A stretch of 52,968 nucleotides of DNA from Bordetella parapertussis (GCA_945864585.1 CAMBCF010000019.1:1-52968), one strand, 5' to 3'. Positions 8,545 to 17,943 are shown, counted from the first letter of the stretch. The notes: a model not told the origin generated them from the sequence alone. Numbers and translations are program-made.

Positions 8545-10333
8545 ATGATGCCGCAGGATCACGACAACACGCAGCAACTGCGCGCAACGCTGGATGACAC
8601 GCCGAACGTGGCAGTGCAGTGGTTCGACCGTGATGGCCGTGTGCGCTATTGGAATCAGGCATCCAGCCGCCTGTTCGGATGGAGTGCCGGGGAAGCGATG
8701 GGCCGGACGCTGGACGAGATCAAGCTTTGCACACCACTACAGGCCGGTGAATTGCTGCATCCGTGACCAGCGGCCGGCGGTGGAAAGCGATATGCCGGCG
8801 CAGCAGTGGCCGATGGGTGCGCGCCGGCGGCGCGCGGTGAAACTCGGTTACCGTTCGGTGATCATCCTGCCGCTGATCGTGAATGCCGAGGTCGTGGGGC
8901 TGTGCGGCATGATGGCGAAAGAGACCGATTTCTTCACCGAAGAGGAAGTGCGCCTGCTGATGGATCTGGCGAGGGATGTCGCGTTCGCGCTGGAGGTTAT
9001 CGAGAAAGAAAACCGCATCAATTATCTGGCTTACTATGATTCGCTGACCGGGTTGCCCAATCGCACGCTGTTGATGGATCGTCTCGGACAGTTAGCGCAC
9101 GCCGCGGGACAACGCGACAGCAAGCACGCTCTGATTGTTGTGGACATCCGGCGCTTTCGCTTTGTCAACGCATCCGCCGGCCGCCAGGCCGGTGACACGC
9201 TGTTGCGCGAGCTGGCGCAGCGTTTACGGTTGTCGTGGCGCGAACCGGACAATGTCGGGCGCGTCGCGGGAGACTGCTTGGCACTGGCGCTGGGGGATTA
9301 CGCCAACGAAGCCGAATTGATGCACGCCATCGAGCAGTCCATCATGGGGGTGCTGCGGACGCCGTTCCTGGTAGGCGGGCGCGAGGTGACGGTGTCGATG
9401 TCCGCCGGCGTGGCGGTGTTTCCTGAAGATGGCGCAGACGCCGATACACTGTTCAAGAACGCGGAGGCCGCCTTAAAGCAGGCCAAGGCGCTGGCCGAGC
9501 CGTACCTGTTCTATCAGCCGCAAATGAATGCGCGCATGGCGGAAACGCTGCTGATCGAAAACCACATGCGGCGCGCGCTCGATCGCGAACAGTTTGTGCT
9601 TCACTATCAGCCCAAGGTTGAAACTGTAGGGGCGCGCGTGACCGGTTTTGAAGCCTTGATCCGCTGGAACGATCCCGATTCCGGACTGGTAGCGCCCGCT
9701 GCGTTTATTTCGATCATCGAAGAAACCGGCATGATCGTCGAGGCCGGACATTGGGCGATGTGCCGCGTGTTGCAGGATCAGGCCTTGTGGCGGCAGCAAG
9801 GACTCACGCCGCCGCGGGTTGCGGTCAACGTGTCGGCGGTACAACTGCGGCACGAGGATTTTACCAATCAGGTGCGCGCGCTGGTCATCGACTCGGCGGC
9901 GGGCGCGCCTGCACTTGATTTGGAGATTACCGAAAGCCTGCTGATGCACGATATGGAAGGCTGCATCCGCAAGCTCAAGGCCATCCGCGATCTGAGCGTG
10001 AACATCGCGATCGACGATTTCGGCACCGGCTACTCTTCGCTCGCGTACTTGTCCAAACTGCCGGTCAATGCGCTGAAGATAGACCGCTCGTTCATTGAAG
10101 GTTTGCCGGCAGACGGTGACAATCTGTACATCGTCGCTGCGATCATTTCACTCGCGCACGCCCTCAAAATCAAGGTGATTGCCGAAGACGTGGAGACCGT
10201 CGAACAATTGCAGGTGCTGCAGTCGCTGCAATGCGACGAAATCCAGGGTTTTTTGATCAGCTCGCCGGTGACGGCGGAATGCGTCGCTGAGATGCTGTCA
10301 CCATTCGATTCTGGTGCAGGAGGAAAACCGTGA
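8545..10333 (+). pseudogene. PAS-GAF-GGDEF-EAL signalling protein, damaged between PAS and GAF
   Basis: The first part (8545-8766, after a possible TTG at 8536) encodes a PAS domain (VAVQWFDRDGRVRYWNQAS) and ends at a stop. The rest is in another frame: the last third of a GAF domain (KLGYRSVIILPL), a GGDEF domain, then a complete EAL domain up to 10333. Most of the GAF domain is missing at the break near 8760-8790, so this is a deletion plus frameshift. The GGDEF motif itself reads AGDCL and is unlikely to make c-di-GMP. The EAL part keeps FEALIRW, NVSAVQL, DLEITES, DDFGTGYSS and the Lys of LKIDRSF, so a shorter phosphodiesterase could still be made from an internal ATG at 8792. Confidence 0.75.
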
Positions 10334-11568
10334 TGAAACGCAAAAAGTGGCTGCAGGTTGCCGTGTGGTTGGCGCTGGTGACGACGATCGGCTGCGCGGC
10401 CGTCGAGCGTCAGCGTGAGCGTGGTGTAAACGCGCCGATGGTGCGCATCGATCCGCCACCTGCTTACATGGCAGCGGCGAAAAAAGCGCTGGCCGAGCCG
10501 TTTAGGGGCATTACCAGCGACGGCAAAATTGTTCCCGGCCTGTATGCCGTAGGCAAGACCGGCGTATCCACCGAGCCGATCCGCCGCGCGGCAGAGGATT
10601 TTATTGCGGCGCTGACCGCGCAACAGCGCGCGAAAACTCTGTTCCCCGTGACCAGCAATGAGTGGCGTAACTGGAGCAACATTCATCGCTATCCGCGCGA
10701 AGGCGTGATGCTCGGCGACATGAGTGCCGCGCAGCGCGAACGCGCGTTTGCATTGATGCGGGCGACGCTTTCCGCGCGCGGGTTCGATGGCGCGCGCGAC
10801 ATCATGAAGCTCAACGAGACCATCGCCGAACTCACCGGCAAGTTCGACGAATACGGTGACGATCTCTACTGGTTCGCCGTGATGGGCACGCCGTCGGTGA
10901 CCGCCCCGTGGGGCTGGCAGCTAGACGGCCATCATCTGGTGATCAACTGTTTTGTGATCGGTGATCAGGTGGTGATGACGCCGCTATTCATGGGATCGGA
11001 ACCCACCCGTGCCGACGCTGGTAAATACGCCGGTACCATGGTGTTGCAGGAGGAAGAACGGCGCGGCCTTGCGTTCATGCGCACGCTCACCCTCGCGCAG
11101 CGCGCGAAAGCGGTGGTCGGCGACACATTGCCGCGCGAAGTGTCAGCGCCTGCGTTTAACGATAATCTGCAGTTACGCTATCAGGGCCTGCGCTACGGCG
11201 AGCTGTCTGTGGCGCAGCAAATTCAGATACTCGAACTCATTGAATTGCACATCGGTAAGATGCGCGAAGGACATAGCGCGGTGCGCATGGCGGAGATCAA
11301 GCGCCATCTCGATCAGACCTGGTTCGCGTGGATGGGCGGCGCTGCCGAGGACAGCGTGTTCTATTACCGCATTCACAGCCCGGTGGCGCTGATCGAGTTC
11401 GACCATGTGCGCGGCATCGCTTTGAATAGTCCGGAGCCGTCGCGCAATCACGCGCACACCGTGATCCGCACGCCCAACGGCAACGATTACGGCATGGATT
11501 TATTGCGCCAGCATCACGCGCAGGTCGAGCATGTTAATGGTGTACACGTGGCGCGCAGGCGCCACTAA
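10333..11568 (+). CDS. DUF3500-domain lipoprotein
   Basis: A protein of 411 residues with a lipoprotein signal peptide; the lipobox ends at VTTIGC. The body matches the DUF3500 family, recognisable from FPVTSNEWRNWSN, the GDDLYWFAVMGTPS segment and a WGWQLDGHHLVINC stretch. The function of this family is not established; the His-rich WQLDGHH motif suggests a metal or cofactor site, which is only inference. The ATG overlaps the TGA of the preceding signalling gene by one base and has AGGAGGA upstream, so the two genes are translationally linked. The lipobox predicts membrane anchoring facing the periplasm. Confidence 0.82.
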   Translation: MKRKKWLQVAVWLALVTTIGCAAVERQRERGVNAPMVRIDPPPAYMAAAKKALAEPFRGITSDGKIVPGLYAVGKTGVSTEPIRRAAEDFIAALTAQQRAKTLFPVTSNEWRNWSNIHRYPREGVMLGDMSAAQRERAFALMRATLSARGFDGARDIMKLNETIAELTGKFDEYGDDLYWFAVMGTPSVTAPWGWQLDGHHLVINCFVIGDQVVMTPLFMGSEPTRADAGKYAGTMVLQEEERRGLAFMRTLTLAQRAKAVVGDTLPREVSAPAFNDNLQLRYQGLRYGELSVAQQIQILELIELHIGKMREGHSAVRMAEIKRHLDQTWFAWMGGAAEDSVFYYRIHSPVALIEFDHVRGIALNSPEPSRNHAHTVIRTPNGNDYGMDLLRQHHAQVEHVNGVHVARRRH

Positions 11569-11600
11569 TGGAAGCACGGTGCGGGGGCGTGAGCGATACG

Positions 11601-11631
11601 TAGCCCGGAAGTAGCGCAGCGAATTCCGGGG
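11601..11631. repeat. Short hairpin of the TAGCCCGGAAG repeat family
   Basis: TAGCCCGGAA and ATTCCGGGGTC form a hairpin about 30 bases after the DUF3500 gene. A longer relative lies at 47959-48088. It may act as a transcript 3' end, but there is no T-tract. Confidence 0.55.
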
Positions 11632-11683
11632 TCGGAGTGAACGTTCAAGAATATAGCGCCAAGCAACCCAGTCCCGCAATACG

Positions 11684-13288
11684 ATGAAAAAACCCCTCGA
11701 AGTTCTGCGCTTGTACGCCGCCCACAACTACACCCTGAACGGCGCATTCGCGAGCCGCGCCGCCCGCGATCCGCAACGCGAGTTCATATTCTTTAACGGC
11801 AAGTCGTGGACATGGCAAATATTTGGTGTAGCGGTTGAGCGCACCGCGCGGCTGTTCGTTGCACGTGGCGTTAAGAAAGGCGACCGGATAGGTGTGATGG
11901 CGCGCAACTGTGACGGGCATGTGCTGGCTTTGTTGGCGCTGGCGCGCATCGGCGCGATTATGGTGCCGGTGAATCCTGAATTCGGCGTGCAGGAGACGAA
12001 GTATGTGCTACATCATGCCGAGGTGAGTGCGGTGCTGGCGGCGAGTGACACGCTGGCCGTGGCGCGGCAGGCTGCCGCGGGTCTCGCGATACCGCCGTGG
12101 TTCGCGCTGATCGACGGCGCAGCAGACGATGCGCCGTTGCTCAGTGAACTGGCGGCCGATATTGGCAAAAGCGCGCCGCAGGCGGCGTTACCAACAGACA
12201 TCACTGCCGACGATACGGTGCTGATCGTCTACACCTCCGGCACCACCGGTTTTCCCAAGGGCGCGATGCACAGCCAGCGCAGCTTTGTCACCGGCGGCGA
12301 GGCCTTTGTGCAGCGCGTCTATCTGCAGCACGATGACCGCGTGATGGTGGTGTTGCCGATGTTTCATATCAACGCCAATTTTTATTCGGTGGCGGGCACG
12401 TTGGCGGCGGGTGCTGCGCTGATAATCGAGCCGAAGTTTTCGGCGTCAACCTTCTGGCAGGTGGCCGCCGACACCGGCGCCACGGAAGTCAACATTATCG
12501 AAGCCATGGGCACCATACTGGTGAACCGGCCGCGCAGCGAGTATCGCTCTGATCACAAACTGCGCGCAGTGTATGGCGTGCGTGCGAGTTACGCGGATAC
12601 CTTTCGCAATGAATTCGGCATTCCCGTGCTGATCGGCGGTTACGGCATGACCGAGATTCCGGGCGTGACCTGCAATCCGGTGGAAGGCGTGCAAAAGTGG
12701 AACACCATGGGGCCGGTGGGACGGCACCCCGACCCCGATCGCCCATGGGCGCAGTGCCGTGTGGTGGATGACGAGGGGCGCGATGTCGGGGTGGATCAGG
12801 AAGGCGAGATGTGGGTAAAGACGCCCATCGTGATGCAGGGTTATTTTCGCGATGCGGCGCAGACGGCAGCGGCGCTTCACGAGGGCTGGTTCAAAACCGG
12901 CGATAGGGTGAGGTGCGATGCGGATGGCTATTACACGTTCGTCACGCGCAAGGGTGACATCATCCGCCGCCGTGGTGAAAACATTGCCGGCGCGGAACTG
13001 GATCGCGTGATGGGCGCGCATCCGGCGGTGCAAGAGGCAGCGGCCGTGGCGGTGCCTGCCGAACTGGGTGAAGATGATATTCTGGTGGCGGTGCTGTTAA
13101 AACCGGGTGAGCAGGCAACTGCACAGGAAATCGCGCAATGGTGCCGCGAACGCCTCGCGCCGCAAAAGGCGCCACGCTATGTGCTGTTTGTGGATGAACT
13201 GCCGCATACGCCGACGGGCAAGGTGCAAAAGCAGCTATTGAAGGCGGATAAAGCGTTGAAGGGGCGGGCGCTGGATTTACTGGCGTAG
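11684..13288 (+). CDS. AMP-binding acyl-CoA synthetase
   Basis: A 534-residue member of the ANL (acyl-CoA synthetase) superfamily. The P-loop-like motif YTSGTTGFPKG is near residue 182, the A5 motif reads YGMTEI, and the hinge region has GWFKTGDRV and DIIRRRGENI. The C-terminal PTGKVQK carries the Lys that adenylates the acid. It activates a carboxylic acid with ATP and joins it to CoA in the cytoplasm. Substrate class (medium-chain, alicyclic or aromatic) cannot be decided. No strong ribosome site is seen before the ATG at 11684. Confidence 0.9.
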   Translation: MKKPLEVLRLYAAHNYTLNGAFASRAARDPQREFIFFNGKSWTWQIFGVAVERTARLFVARGVKKGDRIGVMARNCDGHVLALLALARIGAIMVPVNPEFGVQETKYVLHHAEVSAVLAASDTLAVARQAAAGLAIPPWFALIDGAADDAPLLSELAADIGKSAPQAALPTDITADDTVLIVYTSGTTGFPKGAMHSQRSFVTGGEAFVQRVYLQHDDRVMVVLPMFHINANFYSVAGTLAAGAALIIEPKFSASTFWQVAADTGATEVNIIEAMGTILVNRPRSEYRSDHKLRAVYGVRASYADTFRNEFGIPVLIGGYGMTEIPGVTCNPVEGVQKWNTMGPVGRHPDPDRPWAQCRVVDDEGRDVGVDQEGEMWVKTPIVMQGYFRDAAQTAAALHEGWFKTGDRVRCDADGYYTFVTRKGDIIRRRGENIAGAELDRVMGAHPAVQEAAAVAVPAELGEDDILVAVLLKPGEQATAQEIAQWCRERLAPQKAPRYVLFVDELPHTPTGKVQKQLLKADKALKGRALDLLA

Positions 13289-13376
13289 CGCGCTGGATAG
13301 TCATCGTATAAGTATTTGTTTTATAAGCAATATATTCATCCTGTTTGATCGAGATTGTAGCCCTGCTTTTAGCAGT

Positions 13377-13404
13377 GTTCATCCGTGTTCATCTGTGGCT
13401 AAAT
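13377..13404. repeat. Single arm of the ATCTGTGTTCATCTGTGG repeat
   Basis: One arm of the repeat family that forms complete inverted pairs at 15354-15484 and 16625-16723. Here it reads TTCATCCGTGTTCATCTGTG followed by GCTAAAT, with no opposing arm nearby. It lies in the leader of the PQQ-dependent dehydrogenase gene. Confidence 0.65.
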
Positions 13405-13431
13405 CTGTTCTTCATTAACCGGAGGAATGTC

Positions 13432-14715
13432 ATGACTACCCAACTTTTCATTTTACGCGCCGCCATACTGGTAAGCGCGCTGGCCGCAGCCACAGCCTTT
13501 GCCCAGCAACCCGCGGACGCGCCCGCTGCGGCACCCGAAGCACCCAAACCCGCGGTGTCCAAGCCGATTCCCTCCATACAGCCTGCGCCGACGCTGGTGC
13601 CGGGGCGAGGGGATATTCCCAGTGTCGAAATCGGCAAGCGCCTCGCCAACGTCGCGCCGCCGCCGATGGGCGTGCCCGTAGACAAATTGCCGAAGCTCAC
13701 TGTGCCCGAAGGCTACAATGTCGAGGTCATCGCCCACGGCATCGGCAACGCGCGCACACTGCGCATCGGTGACAAAGGTACGATTTTCGTATCGACGCGG
13801 TTGCTCGATAAGGTGTATGCCATTACCACCGACAAGGGCGGCAAACGCGAGACCAAAGTGATCGCGTCAGGCATGGATAGACCCAACGGCCTTGCGTTCC
13901 ACAAAGGTTCGCTGTATGTCGCCGAGGGCACCAGGATTTCGCGCTTCGACAACATCGAAGACAACCTCGATAACCCGCCGAAGCCGGTGGTGATCTATGA
14001 CGATTTGCCGAATCATGCGTCGCACGGCTGGCGCTACATCGGCATCGGGCCTGACGAGAAGCTCTACATCAACGTCGGCGCGCCGTGCAATATTTGCGAG
14101 CCGCCCCCCGGCTACGCGCAGATACGCCGCATGAATCTCGACGGCAGCGGCGCGGAAGTGTACGCGGTGGGTGTGCGTAATTCGGTGGGCTTTGACTGGA
14201 ACCCGGTCAATAAGCAGCTTTATTTCACCGAGCATGGCCGCGACTGGCTGTCGGAAGATTTGCCGGAAGACGAACTCAATCGTGTGATTAAGCAGGGCCA
14301 GCATTTTGGTTTCCCGTATTGCCACAACGGCACCTTTACCGACCGCGAAATGGGTTGGGGAAAATCGTGCAAGGATTACGTGAACCCGGCCGCCCTGCTT
14401 GGCGCGCATTCGTCGCCGCTGGGCATGCGCTTTTACACCGGCAATATGTTCCCCGGCTATAAGAACACGATTTTCGTGGCGCGCCACGGCTCGTGGAACA
14501 AGACCATAAAAACCGGTGCCGACATCATCGTGGTGCGCTTGAATGCGAACGGTAGCGTGAAGTCGCAAGAGGTATTCATGACCGGCTTCATGGTGGACAA
14601 TGCCTACCTTGGCCGTCCGGTCGATGTGGCGGTGATGAAGGACGGTTCAATGCTGGTATCGGATGATCATGCCGGCGCCGTGTACCGCGTATCCTATGGC
14701 GCGCAGAAGCGCTGA
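13432..14715 (+). CDS. PQQ-dependent sugar dehydrogenase, sorbosone-dehydrogenase-like
   Basis: A 427-residue exported beta-propeller protein. The signal peptide ends at AAATAFAQ. A Pro/Ala-rich linker follows, then the GSDH/sorbosone dehydrogenase domain: FVSTRLLDKVYAI, GMDRPNGLAFH, LPNHASHGWRYIGIG, and YFTEHGRDW with the HGRDW motif. Such enzymes oxidise sugars or aldoses in the periplasm with pyrroloquinoline quinone. GGAGG at 13421-13425 fixes the ATG at 13432. The diheme cytochrome c gene follows 26 bases later and is the probable electron acceptor. The exact sugar is unknown, and PQQ binding is inferred from family. Confidence 0.85.
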   Translation: MTTQLFILRAAILVSALAAATAFAQQPADAPAAAPEAPKPAVSKPIPSIQPAPTLVPGRGDIPSVEIGKRLANVAPPPMGVPVDKLPKLTVPEGYNVEVIAHGIGNARTLRIGDKGTIFVSTRLLDKVYAITTDKGGKRETKVIASGMDRPNGLAFHKGSLYVAEGTRISRFDNIEDNLDNPPKPVVIYDDLPNHASHGWRYIGIGPDEKLYINVGAPCNICEPPPGYAQIRRMNLDGSGAEVYAVGVRNSVGFDWNPVNKQLYFTEHGRDWLSEDLPEDELNRVIKQGQHFGFPYCHNGTFTDREMGWGKSCKDYVNPAALLGAHSSPLGMRFYTGNMFPGYKNTIFVARHGSWNKTIKTGADIIVVRLNANGSVKSQEVFMTGFMVDNAYLGRPVDVAVMKDGSMLVSDDHAGAVYRVSYGAQKR

Positions 14716-14741
14716 TTGCATTGAGACATTTGTTGGAGGGG

Positions 14742-15314
14742 ATGCGCGGCGGCGCACGCGTGGTCGCCGCGCTGCTTTTGTGGTGTGCCGTTCCTGCTGC
14801 GGCACAGACGGTGCAGGAGCGTCTTGCGACCTGCCTGGCCTGTCACGGCGCGAGCGGGCAATCCGCGACGCCAGACACGCCGTCGCTGGGCGCGCAGCCG
14901 GCGTTTTTTCTGACCATTCAACTATTCATGTTCCGCGAGAAGATCCGCGCGGTGCCGTTAATGAACCAGATGATGCAAGGTGTCAGCAACACGGAGCTCA
15001 ATGCCCTCGCAGCGGCCATCTCCAAACTGCCGCCACCGCAACCGCCTGCGGGCGTGCCCGACGCCGCACGCATGGATGCCGCACGCTCGCTGTCCGAGCA
15101 AAATCGCTGCAATATTTGTCATGGCGGTAACTACGCGGGGGGTGAAAATGTGCCGCGCATTGCGGGGCAGCGCGAAGACTATCTGCTGAAGACCCTGCGC
15201 GAATACAAGGGCAACACACGACGCGGCTACGATGCCGCGATGTCGGACGTACTGCATTCGGTCAGCGATGAGCAGGTAGCGGATTTGGCGTATTTTCTGG
15301 CGCGGTTGCGGTGA
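14742..15314 (+). CDS. Diheme cytochrome c
   Basis: A 190-residue exported cytochrome with a signal peptide ending at AVPAAAQ and two heme-binding CxxCH motifs, CLACH near residue 32 and CNICH near residue 125. It resembles tandem-domain cytochrome c4-type proteins. It follows the PQQ-dependent dehydrogenase closely on the same strand and likely carries its electrons toward a terminal oxidase. The start is uncertain: GGAGG lies only two bases before the ATG at 14742, and a TTG at 14721 would add seven residues. Confidence 0.88.
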   Translation: MRGGARVVAALLLWCAVPAAAQTVQERLATCLACHGASGQSATPDTPSLGAQPAFFLTIQLFMFREKIRAVPLMNQMMQGVSNTELNALAAAISKLPPPQPPAGVPDAARMDAARSLSEQNRCNICHGGNYAGGENVPRIAGQREDYLLKTLREYKGNTRRGYDAAMSDVLHSVSDEQVADLAYFLARLR

Positions 15315-15353
15315 GCGAACGCAGAGCGAAGGTCAAGGTAAAGGTCAAGAGCA

Positions 15354-15484
15354 TTTGCCACAGATGAACACAGATGAACACAGATTAAACCCGCTGTCGT
15401 TCCTGCCCCTGAATGCTTTAATCGGGGGCGGGAACGACAGTGACGAGAAGTCATCTGTGTTCATCTGTGTTAATCCGTGGCAAA
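15354..15484. repeat. Nested inverted repeat (ATCTGTGTTCATCTGTGG family)
   Basis: The outer arms (about 15354-15388 and 15451-15484) are complementary versions of TTTGCCACAGATGAACACAG. They are internally periodic, with GATGAACACA units. Inside lies a second perfect stem, CTGTCGTTCC at 15394 pairing with GGAACGACAG ending at 15440. The whole could fold as a long compound hairpin between the cytochrome c gene and the Gfo/Idh gene. Confidence 0.85.
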
Positions 15485-15524
15485 AAGGATTTTGAATTTG
15501 TGGTCGCACAACCGGAGCTACTGA

Positions 15525-16607
15525 ATGCAACGTAATCAAATCGGATTAGCCGTCATCGGCTCCGGCCGTATTGGCACACTGCGCGCGCGGCTGGCGTCAG
15601 AACATCCGGCGGTGCATTTTATTGCCACGGCGGATCGGGACCCGGCGCACGCAAAGGCGCTTGCGGATAAAGTAGGAGCGAAGGTTCACTCCGGTAATAA
15701 CCTGGCCATCATCAATCACCCCGATGTGACGGCAGTCGTGGTTTCAACCGCCGAGGGTGAACACACCGAAGCGGTGCTTGCGGCGATCGCGGCGGGTAAA
15801 CCGGTACTGGTGGAAAAGCCGATTGCGCTGACCACGGTTGAGGCCGACAGCATCATCGCCGCAGCAGAGCGCCAAAACGCCAACGTGCGCGTGGGCTACA
15901 GCCGCCGCTACAAGGAGCGTTATTTGATCGCCAAGGAACAAATCATTCAGGGGCGCGTCGGCAAAATTACCGGCGCCGCTGCACGCGTGTTCAACTCCAG
16001 TTCGCAGGCGCTGGCGATGCTCAAACGCGATCCGCACGCCACACCGGTGGTCGATGCGCTGACCTATTACGTGGACTTGATGAGCTGGTTTCTTGGCGGC
16101 GCGAAACTGGTTGAAGTCTATGCGCGCGGCACCAAGGGCGTGTTGCAAGCCGCCGGGCATGAGGTGGATGACGTGTGTTACTCGGTGCTGACTTACGACG
16201 ATGGCGCCACGGTCAATCTTGGCATCAGCTACGCGCTGCCGGAAAAGTATCCGGCGCTGGGCCACGCCGCGCGCGTGGAAGTGCTGGGCACCGAAGGCGT
16301 GATCATCCTTGACGACGATCACACCGATCAGATCATGTACACCAACAAGGGCATCCCGCACGTGTATTTGCCCGACCATCAAGTCAACATGGTATTTCTG
16401 CAAAGCGGCACGCCGGGCGACTGGGCGCTGGGCGAGTTCTGGGGGCCGATCGCCAACGAAACCCGCGCCTGGCTCGATCACCTCGCGACCGGCAAGCCCT
16501 GCGTGCTGGCGACGCCGCGGGAGGCGCGCGCTACACTGGAAGCGACGCTGGCGATAGAACTGTCGGTGGAAAGCGGCCAACCGGTGCGCTTGCCGTTGGC
16601 GGGGTAA
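15525..16607 (+). CDS. Gfo/Idh/MocA-family oxidoreductase with altered catalytic His
   Basis: A 360-residue NAD(P)-dependent oxidoreductase resembling inositol 2-dehydrogenase. The Rossmann motif GSGRIG is at about residues 11-16 and the catalytic Lys lies in VEKPIAL near residue 98. In the substrate domain, the usual HxxD reads YYVD, so Tyr181 replaces His and Asp184 is kept. The C-terminal half is complete. GGAG lies nine bases before the ATG. Family members oxidise sugars, inositols or related compounds; which one here is unknown. The gene is flanked on both sides by palindromic repeats, so it may be its own transcript. Confidence 0.85.
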   Translation: MQRNQIGLAVIGSGRIGTLRARLASEHPAVHFIATADRDPAHAKALADKVGAKVHSGNNLAIINHPDVTAVVVSTAEGEHTEAVLAAIAAGKPVLVEKPIALTTVEADSIIAAAERQNANVRVGYSRRYKERYLIAKEQIIQGRVGKITGAAARVFNSSSQALAMLKRDPHATPVVDALTYYVDLMSWFLGGAKLVEVYARGTKGVLQAAGHEVDDVCYSVLTYDDGATVNLGISYALPEKYPALGHAARVEVLGTEGVIILDDDHTDQIMYTNKGIPHVYLPDHQVNMVFLQSGTPGDWALGEFWGPIANETRAWLDHLATGKPCVLATPREARATLEATLAIELSVESGQPVRLPLAG

Positions 16608-16624
16608 AAATACCAGCAAAGAAA

Positions 16625-16723
16625 TTAACCACAGATGAACACAGATAAACACAGATAAGAACAAAACCCAATTGATTTTGACTTTGGTTTTATCTGTGTG
16701 TATCTGTGTTCATCTGTGGTTAA
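16625..16723. repeat. Inverted repeat (ATCTGTGTTCATCTGTGG family)
   Basis: Arms starting TTAACCACAGATGAACACAG at 16625 and ending CATCTGTGGTTAA at 16723 are near-perfect complements of about 34 bases each, with an AT-rich loop. It belongs to the same family as 15354-15484 but has a different centre. It separates the Gfo/Idh and cyclase genes. Confidence 0.88.
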
Positions 16724-16760
16724 AATGTATTTATAAACCTCGCCCAAGGGAACAGCAGTC

Positions 16761-17777
16761 ATGGCAACCAAGCTAATGAAAGCACCGAAGACCATAGACA
16801 CGCGTGATAAAAAAAACCGCAAGCTCACGCGCAAGGATGTCAAAGACGCCGCCAAAAAATACAAGAACTGGGGCCGTTGGGGTAAAGACGACGAAATCGG
16901 CACGCTGAACTTCACCACCGCCGACCACATCATTGCGGCAGCAAAGCTGGTGAAAAAAGGCAAGGTGATGTCGCTCGCGTTGAAATACGACAACCAAGGC
17001 CCGCAGGGCGCCAAGAGCAAGTATCCGGCGCTCGGCCGCTTTAACCCGATACACCTGATGACGCGCACCGGCACCGATGCCTATGCGGGCATACTCGATC
17101 ACCGCGGCATCCGCGGCACCGACGACATCATCATCATGCCGTTGCAATGCGGCACGCAGTGGGACGGCCTTGGTCACATCCTGTATGAAGACTTCATGTG
17201 GAACGGCTACGATTGCCGCAATGTTTCCAGCGCGGGCGCGGCCAGGGCCGGCATCGAAAAGACCATCGAAAAAATGGTGGGGCGCGGCGTATTGCTGGAT
17301 GTGGCGCGCGCGATGGGCAAGAAATGTCTGCCCGACGGTTTTGCCATCACCAACGAAATGCTGGATTACACCGAGCAAAAGCAAGGTGTAAAGGTCGGTC
17401 AGGGCGATTACCTGCTGGTGCATACGGGTCACGTGCAGCGCTGCCTCGACAACAAGAGTTGGGACGGTTACTCCGGCGGCGACGCGCCGGGATTAGCCTT
17501 CGAAACCGTGTCGTGGCTGCACAAAAAAGAAGTCGCCGGTGTGGCAACCGACACCTGGGGCGTGGAAGTGCGTCCCAACCAGACCGCAGACACCAACCAG
17601 CCGTGGCACTGGATCAGCATCCCGATCATGGGCCTGACGGTGGGCGAGATTTTCCATCTCACCGAATTGGCTAAAGATTGCGCGGCGGACAAACGCTATG
17701 AATTTTTGTTTGTCGCGCCGGCGCTGCCGATTACCGGCGCTGTGGGTTCGCCGGTGAATCCGCTGGCGATCAAGTAG
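16761..17777 (+). CDS. Cyclase-family (kynurenine formamidase-like) hydrolase
   Basis: A 338-residue member of the cyclase/KynB-like family of metal-dependent hydrolases. The metal-site segment reads LQCGTQWDGLGHI, the variant seen in the longer members in place of HxGTHxD. GDYLLVHTGH and VATDTWGVE are further family motifs. The N-terminus is Lys-rich with no signal peptide. The enzyme likely opens an amide, lactone or imide ring. The stop codon (TAG at 17775-17777) lies within the first bases of the repeat at 17774. A Bug receptor follows at 17944 on the same strand. Confidence 0.82.
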   Translation: MATKLMKAPKTIDTRDKKNRKLTRKDVKDAAKKYKNWGRWGKDDEIGTLNFTTADHIIAAAKLVKKGKVMSLALKYDNQGPQGAKSKYPALGRFNPIHLMTRTGTDAYAGILDHRGIRGTDDIIIMPLQCGTQWDGLGHILYEDFMWNGYDCRNVSSAGAARAGIEKTIEKMVGRGVLLDVARAMGKKCLPDGFAITNEMLDYTEQKQGVKVGQGDYLLVHTGHVQRCLDNKSWDGYSGGDAPGLAFETVSWLHKKEVAGVATDTWGVEVRPNQTADTNQPWHWISIPIMGLTVGEIFHLTELAKDCAADKRYEFLFVAPALPITGAVGSPVNPLAIK

Positions 17778-17864
17778 GGTGGGCACGCTTTTTGTGCCCA
17801 CACGTTCCGGTGTGATCCACGTTCGACGGCGTGGGCAAGACAAAGAGCGTCTTGCCCACGCTAC
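17774..17864. repeat. Double-hairpin repeat (GTAGGGTGGGCAC family)
   Basis: Two hairpins in tandem: GTGGGCAC with GTGCCCAC around a T-rich loop, then CGTGGGCAAGAC with GTCTTGCCCACG. The ends, GTAGGG and CTAC, also pair loosely. A second copy is at 37814-37904. It begins at the stop codon of the cyclase gene and could serve as its 3' end. Confidence 0.85.
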
Positions 17865-17943
17865 TATAATGCGTTGTTAAACTTTGTCAGTAACGCTGAA
17901 TAGATACAAAAATTCAGTAAACAAATAGTGATGGAGGGTCAGC

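Noticed and set aside
13307-13321. A 15-base match (ATAAGTATTTGTTTT) to the reverse complement at about 35646-35660
   Set aside because: A match of this length is expected by chance in a window of this size, and the surroundings do not match.
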